Positions 44,991 through 53,876 of a stretch of DNA of 64,000 nt are shown piece after piece. The stretch is from Clostridium sp. K4410.MGS-306. GTDB taxonomy: Bacteria; Cyanobacteriota; Vampirovibrionia; Gastranaerophilales; Gastranaerophilaceae. The stretch is taken from positions 1 through 64,000 of the forward strand of contig LARD01000024.1 in assembly GCA_000980375.1 (NCBI GenBank), given 5' to 3'. Each line of letters begins with the position of its first letter. Position 1 is the first letter of the stretch. The notes under the pieces are model-generated. The model was not told where the DNA came from and searched no databases. It was given only the letters and a program-made list of their open reading frames with translations. A program made the position numbers and the translations under genes.

Positions 44991-45359
44991 TTAGAAGTTT
45001 AAGCCAGCTTCTCTTGCTGCATCTGCCAAAGCAGAAACTCTACCGTGGTATAAGAAACCGCCTCTGTCAAATACACATTCATTGATGCCTGCTTTTAAAG
45101 CTTTTTGAGCAATAGCTTCACCAACTACTTTTGCAGCTTCAACGTTTCCGCCATGACCCAATTTTTCTCTCAGGTCTTTATCGATTGAAGATGCTGAGCA
45201 AAGTGTAACTTTTGCAACGTCATCAATCAATTGAGCGTAGATGTGTTTTGTACTTCTGTATACAGCCAATCTTGGAGCTTCAGCTGTACCGGAGATTTTT
45301 GTTCTTACACGGATGTGTCTTTTTCTTGTTTGTTCTTTTCTGTTTTTTGCTTTAATCAT
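44991..45359 (-). CDS. rplR: Large subunit ribosomal protein L18
   Basis: 122 residues. [18 protein letters not shown], the [14 protein letters not shown] helix and the [13 protein letters not shown]-terminus identify L18, a 5S rRNA binder. It is the last gene of the operon here: the usual following S5, L30, L15 and SecY genes are absent, and a terminator stands 26 bases past its stop. Confidence 0.97.
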   Translation of the reverse strand: MIKAKNRKEQTRKRHIRVRTKISGTAEAPRLAVYRSTKHIYAQLIDDVAKVTLCSASSIDKDLREKLGHGGNVEAAKVVGEAIAQKALKAGINECVFDRGGFLYHGRVSALADAAREAGLNF

Positions 45360-45456
45360 TTTTCTTTCCTTTCACCCAGACCTTCTTACTACGAAATTTG
45401 ATTTTATTCAAATATTCTATAAGGGTCTTTAATGGCTAATTTATCTTATTGTGCTA

Positions 45457-45999
45457 TTATTTCTTACCTGTTTTACCGGCTTTACGTCTTACGTATTCGC
45501 CTTCGTATCTAACACCTTTTCCTTTGTATACTTCAGGAGGACGTTTGCCTCTGATTTCAGCAGCTACATCGCCAACCATTTGTTTGTTAGAACCTGTAAC
45601 TGTGATTTTTGTGTTAGCTTCAACTGAAATTTTGATTCCTTCTGGAGGAGTAACCAAAACAGGGTGAGAATAACCTAAAACGAGGTTGAGGTTAGAACCT
45701 TCCATGTTAGCTCTGTAGCCAACACCCTGGATTTCTAATTTTTTTGTAAAGCCATGTTTAACACCTTCAACAGCATTGTTAACCAATGTTCTTGACAAGC
45801 CCCACAAAGCTCTTGATTTTCTATCGTTGTGATCTTTAATATCAACGATAATTTCGTTATTTTCAACTTTAACTGTAACTTCCTCGCGGAGTTCAACTGT
45901 TTCTGTACCCAAAGGTCCTTTTGCAGTTACAACCTGACCGTCGATTTTTACTTCAACGCCGTCGGGAATTACAACAGGTTTTTTACCTATACGTGACAT
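45457..45999 (-). CDS. rplF: Large subunit ribosomal protein L6
   Basis: 180 residues. N-terminal MSRIGKKPVVIPDGVEVKI and C-terminal RGKRPPEVYKGKGVRYEGEY are typical. Binds 23S rRNA near the sarcin-ricin loop. It lies 97 bases upstream of rplR and 66 after rpsH. Confidence 0.98.
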   Translation of the reverse strand: MSRIGKKPVVIPDGVEVKIDGQVVTAKGPLGTETVELREEVTVKVENNEIIVDIKDHNDRKSRALWGLSRTLVNNAVEGVKHGFTKKLEIQGVGYRANMEGSNLNLVLGYSHPVLVTPPEGIKISVEANTKITVTGSNKQMVGDVAAEIRGKRPPEVYKGKGVRYEGEYVRRKAGKTGKK

Positions 46000-46065
46000 C
46001 TTTTTATCTCCAATTTATATTATTATCTTACTTAATTTGTTTAACAATCAAAGATTGCTCGGGGT

Positions 46066-46461
46066 TTACCATACGTAGCAAATAACTTCGCCGCCGAGTT
46101 TTTCTTTTCTTGCTTTTCTGTCAGTCATAAGACCTTTGCTTGTAGAAATGATAGCAATACCTAAACCGCCAAATACCTGCGGAAGGTCTTTTGCTTTAGA
46201 ATATACTCTCAAACCTGTTTTAGAAATTCTTTTTAAGTTAGAAATAACGGGTTTGTGTGTTTCATCATATTTCAATGTGATTGAAAGAACTTTGAATTTT
46301 CCAACTTCTTTTTCTGTGTAATCAGTGATGTAACCTTCTTCTTTCAAAACTTTAGCCAATTCAACTTTAAGTTTTGATGAAGGCATTTCAACAACTTCAT
46401 GAGAAACGATATTAGCGTTTCTGATTCTTGTCAGCATATCTGCTATAGGATCTGTATACAT
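46066..46461 (-). CDS. rpsH: Small subunit ribosomal protein S8
   Basis: 131 residues. [14 protein letters not shown] start and [19 protein letters not shown]-terminal motif. Binds the central domain of 16S rRNA and in many bacteria represses its own spc operon. Between rpsN and rplF in the usual order. Confidence 0.98.
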   Translation of the reverse strand: MYTDPIADMLTRIRNANIVSHEVVEMPSSKLKVELAKVLKEEGYITDYTEKEVGKFKVLSITLKYDETHKPVISNLKRISKTGLRVYSKAKDLPQVFGGLGIAIISTSKGLMTDRKARKEKLGGEVICYVW

Positions 46462-46528
46462 ATTTTATTTCCTTTACTACTTACTTGAACTAATATTACC
46501 GTCAGGCAGTATAGTAAAGCAATTGGTG

Positions 46529-46735
46529 TTACCAGCTTGCTTTAACTACACCGGGTAATAAACCTTCATGAGCCATTTTTCTCAAGCAGATTCTGCAAAG
46601 ACCGAAGTCTCTGTGGAAACCGTGAGGACGGCCGCATATAGAACATCTGTTGTGAAGTCTTACTCTAGGGTATTTACCTTTTGATACGAGTAATTGTCTT
46701 CTTTGTTCTTTAGCTATCATTGATTTTTTAGCCAC
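46529..46735 (-). CDS. rpsN: Small subunit ribosomal protein S14, zinc-binding type
   Basis: 68 residues. Zinc cysteines C31, C34, C47 and C50 ([10 protein letters not shown] ... [12 protein letters not shown]) place it in the C+ type (type Z), slightly longer than the common 61. This type depends on zinc, unlike the cysteine-free paralogue made by some bacteria when zinc is scarce. Confidence 0.96.
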   Translation of the reverse strand: MAKKSMIAKEQRRQLLVSKGKYPRVRLHNRCSICGRPHGFHRDFGLCRICLRKMAHEGLLPGVVKASW

Positions 46736-46802
46736 GATTTTCTCCTTTTTTATGCAATATTTTGCATTAACCTTGAATTTATATCAAATCTTAACCGTAA
46801 GA

Positions 46803-47366
46803 TTAAGCTTGTGATTTCTTTTTAAACGGCATACCGAGCTCTGTTAACAATGCTCTTGCTTCTTCATCAGTTTTTGCAGTTGTAATAACGGAAATGTTCA
46901 TACCAAATACTGCATCAACTTCGTCGTAAGAGATTTCAGGGAACAATGTTTGTTCTTTCAAACCTAATGTGTAGTTGCCTCTGCCATCAAAACTTTTAGA
47001 AGAGATACCTCTAAAGTCACGGATTCTGGGGAGAACTACGCAGATAAGTTTTTGTAAGAAATCATACATTCTTTCGCCGCGTAATGTAACCATACAACCA
47101 ACAGGCATACCTTCTCTTAATTTGAAGGATGAAATTGATTGTTTTGCTTTAGTAATTACAGCTTTTTGACCTGCAATTTTTGTTAATTGTTTAACAATTG
47201 TTTCAGCCAGTTTAGAGTTGTGACAAGCTTCACCAACACCCATATTGATAACAATTTTGTTCAATTTAGGGATTTGGTTAACGTTTTCATAACCAAACTG
47301 AGATTTCAAAGATTCTTTTACTTCTTCTTCATATCTTACTTTTAAGTCTTTAGTTAATGTTGTCAT
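46803..47366 (-). CDS. rplE: Large subunit ribosomal protein L5
   Basis: 187 residues. [17 protein letters not shown], the [10 protein letters not shown] region and a C-terminus containing [19 protein letters not shown] identify L5, which binds 5S rRNA and the P-site tRNA elbow. A 105-base gap separates it from rplX. Confidence 0.97.
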   Translation of the reverse strand: MTTLTKDLKVRYEEEVKESLKSQFGYENVNQIPKLNKIVINMGVGEACHNSKLAETIVKQLTKIAGQKAVITKAKQSISSFKLREGMPVGCMVTLRGERMYDFLQKLICVVLPRIRDFRGISSKSFDGRGNYTLGLKEQTLFPEISYDEVDAVFGMNISVITTAKTDEEARALLTELGMPFKKKSQA

Positions 47367-47456
47367 TTTTCTTTCCTTTTCGTAGAATGTACCTTCATTT
47401 TAGTACAAACATAATATTTGTGCACAAACAAGGCACCCATACTTGTCTAATCTAAA

Positions 47457-47480
47457 GACGCCTTAAGGTAATTAGGCGTC
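47457..47480 (-). promoter_or_regulatory. Hairpin over the rplX stop codon
   Basis: gacgcct / aggcgtc form a 7-bp stem with a 10-base loop; on the minus strand the loop side starts at the rplX stop and the stem is followed by TTTAGATT. It could act as a weak attenuator between rplX and rplE, or simply stabilise the mRNA end. Confidence 0.4.
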
Positions 47481-47822
47481 TAATTGTTCACCGCATTTTT
47501 TGCAAACGCGTACTTTCTTGCCATCAACAATATCGTGTTTGATTCTTGTTGCTTTTTCGCAAGATGAGCAGTAAACCATAACTTTGGAAGAATCAACAGG
47601 AGCTTCAATTTTTGTCAAGCCGCCTTGAATACCTGCCATAGGGTTAGGTTTTTGTGCTTTTGTGATCATATTAGCACCTTCAACAATTACTTTGTTTTCT
47701 GATGCAATGATTTTTTTAACGTTGCCGATTTTACCTTTATCTTTACCTGAAGTTAAGATAACACGGTCACCGGTTTTAACGTGTAAATCATGTTGTTCTA
47801 CTGGTTTTTTCTTATTTCTCAT
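47472..47822 (-). CDS. rplX: Large subunit ribosomal protein L24 with zinc-ribbon tail
   Basis: 116 residues. KOW motif DRVILTSGKDKGKIGNV and the VEGANMITKAQKPN loop. The C-terminus has C85, C88, C107 and C110 (YCSSCEK ... CKKCGEQ), a likely zinc site seen in only part of the family. L24 starts 50S assembly. Confidence 0.96.
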   Translation of the reverse strand: MRNKKKPVEQHDLHVKTGDRVILTSGKDKGKIGNVKKIIASENKVIVEGANMITKAQKPNPMAGIQGGLTKIEAPVDSSKVMVYCSSCEKATRIKHDIVDGKKVRVCKKCGEQLDA

Positions 47823-47836
47823 TGTTAGTTTCCTTA

Positions 47837-48205
47837 TTAGATAACTTCCGGAGCTAATGAAATAATCTTCATGAAGTTTTTATCTCTTAACTCTCTGGCA
47901 ACAGGTCCGAATACACGAGTACCTCTGGGGTTGCCGTCTTTGTTAATAATAACAGCTGCGTTTTCGTCAAATCTGATTACAGAGCCGTCAGCACGTTTGA
48001 TGTCAGCTTTAGTTCTAACAACAACAGCTTTAACAACGTCAGATTTTTTAACAGCCATATTAGGTGTAGCGTCTTTAACTGTAGCTACAATTACGTCACC
48101 AACGTGAGCAAACTTTTTGTTAGAGCTGCCCATTACGCGGATGCAAAGAAGTTCTTTTGCACCTGTGTTGTCGGCTACGACTAATCTGGTTTCTTGTTGT
48201 ATCAT
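47837..48205 (-). CDS. rplN: Large subunit ribosomal protein L14
   Basis: 122 residues, starting [19 protein letters not shown], with [16 protein letters not shown] towards the end. Normal length. It lies 14 bases before rplX and 59 after rpsQ. Confidence 0.98.
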   Translation of the reverse strand: MIQQETRLVVADNTGAKELLCIRVMGSSNKKFAHVGDVIVATVKDATPNMAVKKSDVVKAVVVRTKADIKRADGSVIRFDENAAVIINKDGNPRGTRVFGPVARELRDKNFMKIISLAPEVI

Positions 48206-48264
48206 TGTCTTTTATCCTTTATTTCATTTTTATAGAAATTGATTTACTGATTTTATATAAAAGC

Positions 48265-48510
48265 TTATCTTGCTTTTTCTACAATCTCAGCAACGACCCA
48301 TCTTTTGTCACCTGAAATCGGTCTAGATTCGATGATTCTTACCACATCGCCTTCACCGCAAGAATTTTCAGCATCATGTGCTTTATAATTTTTGTGAGTT
48401 TCGATGATTTTGTGGTATTTAGGGTGTTTGTTGTATTCAGCTACTTTAACAACAGCTGTTTTATCCATTTTGTTGCTTACTACAACGCCTTGTTTTTCTT
48501 TCTTCGGCAT
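48265..48510 (-). CDS. rpsQ: Small subunit ribosomal protein S17
   Basis: 81 residues. VVSNKMDKTAVVKV, the HPKYHKIIETHKNYKAHD segment and VVRIIESRPISGDKRW identify S17, an early 16S-binding protein. It follows rpmC with a single intervening base. Confidence 0.98.
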   Translation of the reverse strand: MPKKEKQGVVVSNKMDKTAVVKVAEYNKHPKYHKIIETHKNYKAHDAENSCGEGDVVRIIESRPISGDKRWVVAEIVEKAR

Positions 48511-48511
48511 C

Positions 48512-48706
48512 TTACTTTACCTCTGACTTTTCTTTAATTAGTGTCTTAGCTTGAGCTACAACAGTTTTTAATTGACGAATTTGAGCTGTGTTTTCAAGTT
48601 TTTGCAAAGATTTTTGCATTCTCAAATCAAGCAGCTGCTTTTTTGTGTCAACAATTAACGCATTAAGCTCATCTATTGATTTTTCTTTAAGTTCTTGTAA
48701 TTTCAT
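48512..48706 (-). CDS. rpmC: Large subunit ribosomal protein L29
   Basis: 64 residues, two-helix protein: MKLQELKEKSIDELNALI and a Gln/Thr-rich QIRQLKTVVAQAKTLI C-terminal half with the family's ARxxT-like helix. It sits at the ribosome exit-tunnel rim. Confidence 0.95.
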   Translation of the reverse strand: MKLQELKEKSIDELNALIVDTKKQLLDLRMQKSLQKLENTAQIRQLKTVVAQAKTLIKEKSEVK

Positions 48707-48746
48707 TGTTATTTCCTTTAATTACGATTGGTAATTATCCGCTTAA

Positions 48747-49166
48747 TTAAGCTTCAGCAGCTTCTTTTTCAATAATTTTAACTTTGATAGGAAGCTTTTG
48801 AGCAGCCAATTTAAGTGATTCGATAGCTACGTCTCTTTGAGAGAATTCAAGTTCAAAGAGTACTCTGCCCGGTTTAACAACAGCTACCCAGTATTCAGGG
48901 TTACCTTTACCTTTACCCATACGAGTTTCAGCAGGTTTTGCAGTGATAGGTTTATCCGGGAAGATTTTAATCCAAACATTACCGCCTCTTTTGATGTTAC
49001 GAGTCATCGCACGTCTTGCGGCTTCTATTTGTCTTGATGTAATCCAGGCAGGATCGCAAGCGATAAGGCCGTAGTTACCAAACTCGAGTTTTGTACCTCT
49101 TGTTTCGTGGCCTTTCATTCTGCCTTTCATTTTCTTACGATATTTAGTTTTTTTGGGCATTAACAT
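48747..49166 (-). CDS. rplP: Large subunit ribosomal protein L16
   Basis: 139 residues. [19 protein letters not shown] start, [20 protein letters not shown], then [19 protein letters not shown]. Located near the tRNA acceptor arm in the 50S. ATG 49166 is kept because it matches the family start MLMPKx. Confidence 0.98.
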   Translation of the reverse strand: MLMPKKTKYRKKMKGRMKGHETRGTKLEFGNYGLIACDPAWITSRQIEAARRAMTRNIKRGGNVWIKIFPDKPITAKPAETRMGKGKGNPEYWVAVVKPGRVLFELEFSQRDVAIESLKLAAQKLPIKVKIIEKEAAEA

Positions 49167-49199
49167 TTTAGTGTCGCTCCTAATTATTATTTTGTGTTA

Positions 49200-49934
49200 T
49201 TACTCTGCAGATTCAGAAGATCTTTTGCTTCTTCTTCTTCCGCCTAATTGTTTTTCTTCATGGTTTCCGGCTTTTTTAGCTTTGATGTTCATATCAGCTT
49301 TTTCGCCAGGCATTAAGTTGCCTTTGAAAATCCAAACTTTTACGCCGATTTTACCCATGATTGTATCTGCTTCAGCAAAACCGTAGTCTACGTCAGCACG
49401 AAGTGTTTGAAGAGGAATTCTTCCTTCTTTAACCCATTCGCTTCTGGCAATTTCAGCACCGCCCAAACGACCTGATACCATAATTTTGATACCTTGAACG
49501 CCTGAACGCATTGTTCTTTGAACAGCCTGTTTCATTGCTCTTCTGAATGCGATACGTTTTTCTAATTGAAGAGCGATAGATTCTGAAACTAATTGAGCAT
49601 CAGCATCAGTTCTGGCTACTTCAACCACGTCAATAGAAACTGTTCTGTTAACGAGTTTTGCTACGTCAGCTCTTAATTCTTCAATACCTTGACCGCCTCT
49701 GCCTACAACGATACCGGGTTTAGCTGTAACAACGGTAATATTAACGTTTTGAGCTTTTCTGGCGATTAATATTTTAGAAATACCAGCTGCGTATAATCTT
49801 TTCTTGATATATTTTCTTAATTTATCGTCTTCTTTAACGAATTCGGGATAATCTTTTCTCTTAGCGTGCCATGTGCTTTCCCAAGGTTCGATTATACCTA
49901 CTCTGAATCCTTTTGGATGTGTCTTTTGTCCCAA
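49200..49934 (-). CDS. rpsC: Small subunit ribosomal protein S3
   Basis: 244 residues. [20 protein letters not shown] start, KH-domain loop [15 protein letters not shown], and [20 protein letters not shown]. The C-terminus is a basic Arg/Ser tail. S3 lines the mRNA entry channel. Confidence 0.98.
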   Translation of the reverse strand: MGQKTHPKGFRVGIIEPWESTWHAKRKDYPEFVKEDDKLRKYIKKRLYAAGISKILIARKAQNVNITVVTAKPGIVVGRGGQGIEELRADVAKLVNRTVSIDVVEVARTDADAQLVSESIALQLEKRIAFRRAMKQAVQRTMRSGVQGIKIMVSGRLGGAEIARSEWVKEGRIPLQTLRADVDYGFAEADTIMGKIGVKVWIFKGNLMPGEKADMNIKAKKAGNHEEKQLGGRRRSKRSSESAE

Positions 49935-49945
49935 GGTCAGCCTCC

Positions 49946-50287
49946 TTAATTCTTACTACTTGCTAATTTAACTGTTAAATGAGAAGTTCTTTTGAGTCTT
50001 CTGTAGATTCTGCCTTGAGCTCTCGGTTTACCTCTCTTGTATGTCGCACTTTCATCAGCGAAAATTTCTGAAATTTTAAGGTCTTCAGCATTTGCACCAA
50101 ATTTTTCATTAGCGTTAGCAATTGCTGCAACCAAGTTTTTTTCAACAACTCTTGCTGCGAAGTATGGCATAAATTTTAAGATTTTTGCTGCTTCTAATGC
50201 AGACTTGCCTCTCAACTCGTTGATTACTCTGCGCAATTTACGAGCCGGCATACTTATATTAGTTTGTTTTGCCATTGATTCTTGCAT
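49946..50287 (-). CDS. rplV: Large subunit ribosomal protein L22
   Basis: 113 residues. [20 protein letters not shown] and [20 protein letters not shown] identify L22, part of the exit tunnel. Aaggaag before ATG 50287 supports the longer start over the Met four residues in. Confidence 0.97.
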   Translation of the reverse strand: MQESMAKQTNISMPARKLRRVINELRGKSALEAAKILKFMPYFAARVVEKNLVAAIANANEKFGANAEDLKISEIFADESATYKRGKPRAQGRIYRRLKRTSHLTVKLASSKN

Positions 50288-50290
50288 AGT

Positions 50291-50572
50291 TTACTTCCTT
50301 TTAGCTGTTTTATCTTGACCTGCATGGCCTCTGAATAACCTAGTAGGTGCAAATTCACCTAATTTATGACCAACCATTTGTTCTGTAACATAAACCGGTA
50401 CGTGGCTTTTGCCGTTGTGAACAGCAATTGTGTGACCCAACATGTCAGGTACAATCATTGATGCTCTTGACCAAGTTTTGATTACTTTTTTCTCTCCAGC
50501 TTCGTTCATTTTAGCGATTTTCTTCTGAAGTGATTCTTGTACAAATGGACCTTTTTTTAGCGAACGAGCCAT
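50291..50572 (-). CDS. rpsS: Small subunit ribosomal protein S19
   Basis: 93 residues. [15 protein letters not shown] start and [20 protein letters not shown] with [17 protein letters not shown]. It lies 3 bases before rplV and 11 after rplB, so the three are tightly linked. Confidence 0.98.
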   Translation of the reverse strand: MARSLKKGPFVQESLQKKIAKMNEAGEKKVIKTWSRASMIVPDMLGHTIAVHNGKSHVPVYVTEQMVGHKLGEFAPTRLFRGHAGQDKTAKRK

Positions 50573-50583
50573 TCATTATCTCC

Positions 50584-51417
50584 TTACTTATTACGTTTTC
50601 TGCCTCTAACAATATACTTGTCAGAATGTTTATTAGATTTTCTAGTTTTGTAACCAAGAGCCGGTTTGCCCCATGGAGTTTTCGGGTGTCCGCCGGGACC
50701 TGTTTTACCTTCACCACCACCGTGAGGGTGATCGCAAGGGTTCATTGTTACACCGCGGACTGTAGGTCTGATACCCATGTATCTTTTACGACCTGCTTTA
50801 CCGATTTTCATGTTTTTCTGTTCAGCGTTACCTAAAACACCGATTGTAGCCAAACATTCTTTTCTGATCATTCTCATTTCTGAGCTCGGTAATTTGATAG
50901 TTACGTAGTTGCCTTCTTTAGCCATTAACTGTGCAGCAGCACCTGCTGTTCTGACTAATTTAGCACCGCGTCCCGGTATCATTTCCACGTTGTGTATCAT
51001 TGTACCTAACGGAATCATTTCCAAAGGTAATGCATTACCAGTCATAATATCTGCGTTAGGACCTGAAACAATAGTGTCACCTACGTTTAAGTTTTGAGGT
51101 GTTAAGATATATCTTTTTTCACCGTCAGCGTAGAACACTAATGATATTCTTACGTTTCTGTTCGGATCGTACTCGACAGTTTTTACAACACCGGGAACAC
51201 CGAATTTTTCACGTTTGAAGTCAATAACACGGTAAGCTCTTTTTACACCGCCGCCTTTGTGACGACATGTGATTCTACCTGTATTATTTCTTCCTGCTGT
51301 TTTTCTTATAGGCTTCAACAAGGATTTTTCAGGTTTTGATGTAGTGATATCAGCGAAATCATCTTTTATCATACCTCTTTGTCCAGGTGAAGTTGGATTT
51401 ATAACTTTTTTACCCAT
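50584..51417 (-). CDS. rplB: Large subunit ribosomal protein L2
   Basis: 277 residues. [33 protein letters not shown] and [13 protein letters not shown], which holds the conserved His near the peptidyl transferase centre (the usual Val before Asp-His is Cys here). Normal length. Confidence 0.98.
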   Translation of the reverse strand: MGKKVINPTSPGQRGMIKDDFADITTSKPEKSLLKPIRKTAGRNNTGRITCRHKGGGVKRAYRVIDFKREKFGVPGVVKTVEYDPNRNVRISLVFYADGEKRYILTPQNLNVGDTIVSGPNADIMTGNALPLEMIPLGTMIHNVEMIPGRGAKLVRTAGAAAQLMAKEGNYVTIKLPSSEMRMIRKECLATIGVLGNAEQKNMKIGKAGRKRYMGIRPTVRGVTMNPCDHPHGGGEGKTGPGGHPKTPWGKPALGYKTRKSNKHSDKYIVRGRKRNK

Positions 51418-51474
51418 TTTCTTTTGCTCCTGTTTCTTGGGATTACTGCATAACCATCGGCATTACAGCCACCG

Positions 51475-51783
51475 TTATGCTCCTATTAATTCTTCAATCG
51501 GTTCACCTTCGATAGTGACGATTGCTTTTTTACCTGATTGCGTTCTACCTGCGCTATAGCCAACTCTTTTTGCTTTAGAAGGCATATACACAGTGTTTAC
51601 GCTTTTTACTTTTCTGCCCGGGAAAGCCAGTTCGACAGCTTGAGCAATTTCAACTTTAGTAGCGTCTTTTACAACTTCAAAAGTGTATTGCTGTAAAGTA
51701 GTTGCTTCCATAGACTTTTCAGTGATGATAGGTCTTTTAATGATGTCGTACAGTCTTTCTGTATTGTTTTTCATGCTGCTCAT
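51475..51783 (-). CDS. rplW: Large subunit ribosomal protein L23
   Basis: 102 residues. DIIKRPIITEKSMEA near the start and VEIAQAVELAFPGRKVKSVN identify L23, the exit-tunnel docking site for trigger factor and SRP. Its start overlaps the rplD stop by one base. Confidence 0.97.
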   Translation of the reverse strand: MSSMKNNTERLYDIIKRPIITEKSMEATTLQQYTFEVVKDATKVEIAQAVELAFPGRKVKSVNTVYMPSKAKRVGYSAGRTQSGKKAIVTIEGEPIEELIGA

Positions 51784-52418
51784 TATTTAGACAACCTTTC
51801 AGTAATTTCATTTATTGCTGCTTCTGTAATAATTACGTTATCAGCTTCTAACAAGTCTTTTACGTTCAAGTTAGAAGGTAAAATAATTCTTACGTTCGGT
51901 AAATTTCTTGCGCTCAGCTCGAGGTAAGCATTTTCTGCTGCTTTAACATCAGCGATGATTAAAATTTTACCTTCAACTTTAAGAGCTTTAAGAGTTTCAG
52001 CCATCAACTTAGTTTTAGGTTCGTTGATTTCAGAGAAATCTTTAACCAAAACTGTGTTGTCGATTCTAGCTGACAAAGCTGATTTAAGAGCGAGTCTTCT
52101 TGCTTTTTGGGGCATTGCAAAACCGTAGTCTCTGGGTTTTGGTCCAAAGATAACGCCGCCGCCTGCAAATAATGGTGAACGAAGAGAACCAGCTCTTGCT
52201 CTACCTGTACCTTTTTGTTTCCAGGGTTTTCTGCCGCCTCCAGATACTTCTGCTCTTGTTTTAGTGCAAGCACTGCCTGCTCTGCCGTTGTTTAACTGGC
52301 GTCTCAAGGCAAGGTGCATTACATGCAAGTTAGGTTCAACGCCGAAGACTTTTTCGTCAAGAGCGATTTGTCCTACTGCACTTCCTTTTGTATTTAGTAT
52401 TGAAACTTCTTTTGTCAT
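51783..52418 (-). CDS. rplD: Large subunit ribosomal protein L4
   Basis: 211 residues. RAEVSGGGRKPWKQKGTGRA and the GGVIFGPKPRDYGFAMPQKA loop are diagnostic. In gammaproteobacteria L4 represses the S10 operon; whether it does so here is unknown. Overlaps rplW by one base. Confidence 0.98.
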   Translation of the reverse strand: MTKEVSILNTKGSAVGQIALDEKVFGVEPNLHVMHLALRRQLNNGRAGSACTKTRAEVSGGGRKPWKQKGTGRARAGSLRSPLFAGGGVIFGPKPRDYGFAMPQKARRLALKSALSARIDNTVLVKDFSEINEPKTKLMAETLKALKVEGKILIIADVKAAENAYLELSARNLPNVRIILPSNLNVKDLLEADNVIITEAAINEITERLSK

Positions 52419-52464
52419 TTTTCTTTAACCTCAATTAAATTGTTATTCTCAAGATTTAAGGAAA

Positions 52465-53139
52465 CTAGTTCCATTTAACTCTTGAAGGGATTACTGTAAC
52501 CATTTTTCCTTCCGGTCCGGGTACTGAGCCTTTAACCAAAAGCAAGTTGCTGTCTTTATCAACCTGAACAACTTTTAATTTAGTAATAGTTACTCTTTCA
52601 TTTCCCATGTTTCCGGCCATGCGTTTACCTTTAATTACACGGCTGGGTGTAGTACCTGCACCGATAGAACCGGGTTCTCTGTGGTTTTTAGAACCGTGGC
52701 CCATAGGTCCTCTTGAGAAGTTCCATCTCTTAACGGTACCTTGGAAACCTTTACCTACTGATTTACCAGTTACGTCAACTTTTTCAACGTTTTCAAGAAT
52801 TGATAAATCAATTTGTTGTCCAACTTTATATTCAGATGAGTTTTCTACTCTGAATTCCTGCAAATGTCTGAAGTTATCAAGGCCGTTTTTAGCAAAGTGA
52901 CCGATTTGAGCTTTTGTTAAGTGTTTTTCTTTAGCGGGCTCAAAACCAACCTGAATTGCATTGTAACCATCAGAGTCAACAGTTTTAACTTGAGTAACTG
53001 TTAACGGGTCAACTTTGATAACTGTTACAGGAATTGCCAGTCCTTGTTCATCAAAGACTTGTGTCATTCCTAATTTTTTACCGATTACGCCTAATCTTGT
53101 CTTATTTGAAGAAGGCGCGCTTTTAGCGTTTGTAGTCAT
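52465..53139 (-). CDS. rplC: Large subunit ribosomal protein L3
   Basis: 224 residues. RLGVIGKKLGMTQVFDEQG and KRWNFSRGPMGHGSKNHREP identify L3. An open extension to 53193 has no family match; aaggagaaaggtag just before ATG 53139 fixes the start. An 18-residue Ser/Thr/Asn tail precedes the conserved core. Confidence 0.97.
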   Translation of the reverse strand: MTTNAKSAPSSNKTRLGVIGKKLGMTQVFDEQGLAIPVTVIKVDPLTVTQVKTVDSDGYNAIQVGFEPAKEKHLTKAQIGHFAKNGLDNFRHLQEFRVENSSEYKVGQQIDLSILENVEKVDVTGKSVGKGFQGTVKRWNFSRGPMGHGSKNHREPGSIGAGTTPSRVIKGKRMAGNMGNERVTITKLKVVQVDKDSNLLLVKGSVPGPEGKMVTVIPSRVKWN

Positions 53140-53301
53140 ATCTACCTTTCTCCTTGTGAGCGCTACTTGTGTTACTTCGGGCGGTTTGTCCAAGACCGCC
53201 TCATTTGTTTTTACGGACTGTAGATCACATTAAATCTTATTCAATTGTTAATGTGTTATTAGTTTCGGATTTCTTAACCCTGGAATCGAAGAAGTTATAA
53301 A

Positions 53302-53619
53302 TTATAACTTAACTTCGATATCAACACCTGCAGGTAAATCCATTCTGCTTAACTCTTCAGTTGTCTGTTGAGTCGGGTCATAGATGTCGATAATTCTTTT
53401 GTGAATTCTCATTTCAAAATGTTCTCTTGACTTTTTGTCAACGTGAGGTGATCTTAAAACGCAATACAATCTTCTTTTTGTAGGAAGAGGAATAGGACCT
53501 GCAACCTTAGCATCAGTTCTTTTTGCTGTTTCAACAATTTTTTCTGCTGATACGTCAATAAGTTTATGATCATATGCTTTTAAGCAAACTCTGATTCTTT
53601 GTCTTTGAGCTGTACTCAT
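53302..53619 (-). CDS. rpsJ: Small subunit ribosomal protein S10
   Basis: 105 residues. [20 protein letters not shown] and [20 protein letters not shown] are the S10/NusE signatures. It is first in the operon. It also serves in NusB-NusE antitermination. A 162-base gap separates it from rplC, holding a 6-bp hairpin (53181-53201) with no T run. Confidence 0.98.
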   Translation of the reverse strand: MSTAQRQRIRVCLKAYDHKLIDVSAEKIVETAKRTDAKVAGPIPLPTKRRLYCVLRSPHVDKKSREHFEMRIHKRIIDIYDPTQQTTEELSRMDLPAGVDIEVKL

Positions 53620-53738
53620 TTGTTATACTTCCTTTGCTTTTAACTTATTGCTTTTTAATATACTGCTGGGCGCTGTGATGGCGGCTTTTTATTAGAAAGC
53701 GCACATTTATGCACATAGCCAGCTAGTGTATTAACTAC

Positions 53739-53765
53739 CTTATATTAAACAAAATTGCTCGTCAA
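53739..53765 (-). promoter_or_regulatory. Candidate promoter of the ribosomal operon
   Basis: On the minus strand ttgacg (53760-53765) and tataag (53739-53744), 15 bases apart, about 120 bases before rpsJ. The divergent gap 53620-53876 holds nothing else I can name except a short direct repeat gcaca-tttat-gcaca at 53701-53715. The spacing is short, so this is tentative. Confidence 0.4.
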
Positions 53766-53876
53766 CAGTATTTTTAGCTTTTTTTGACAAATTTTTAAAA
53801 TTTTACAAAAGTTTATAATTGTACACAAAAAAATATAATATTTTGCATAAATAAAATAATTCTTTATAATAAATTT

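Noticed and set aside
53140..53301. Hairpin in the rpsJ-rplC gap as a terminator
   Set aside because: The 6-bp stem has no T run on the minus strand, so it is not a convincing terminator.
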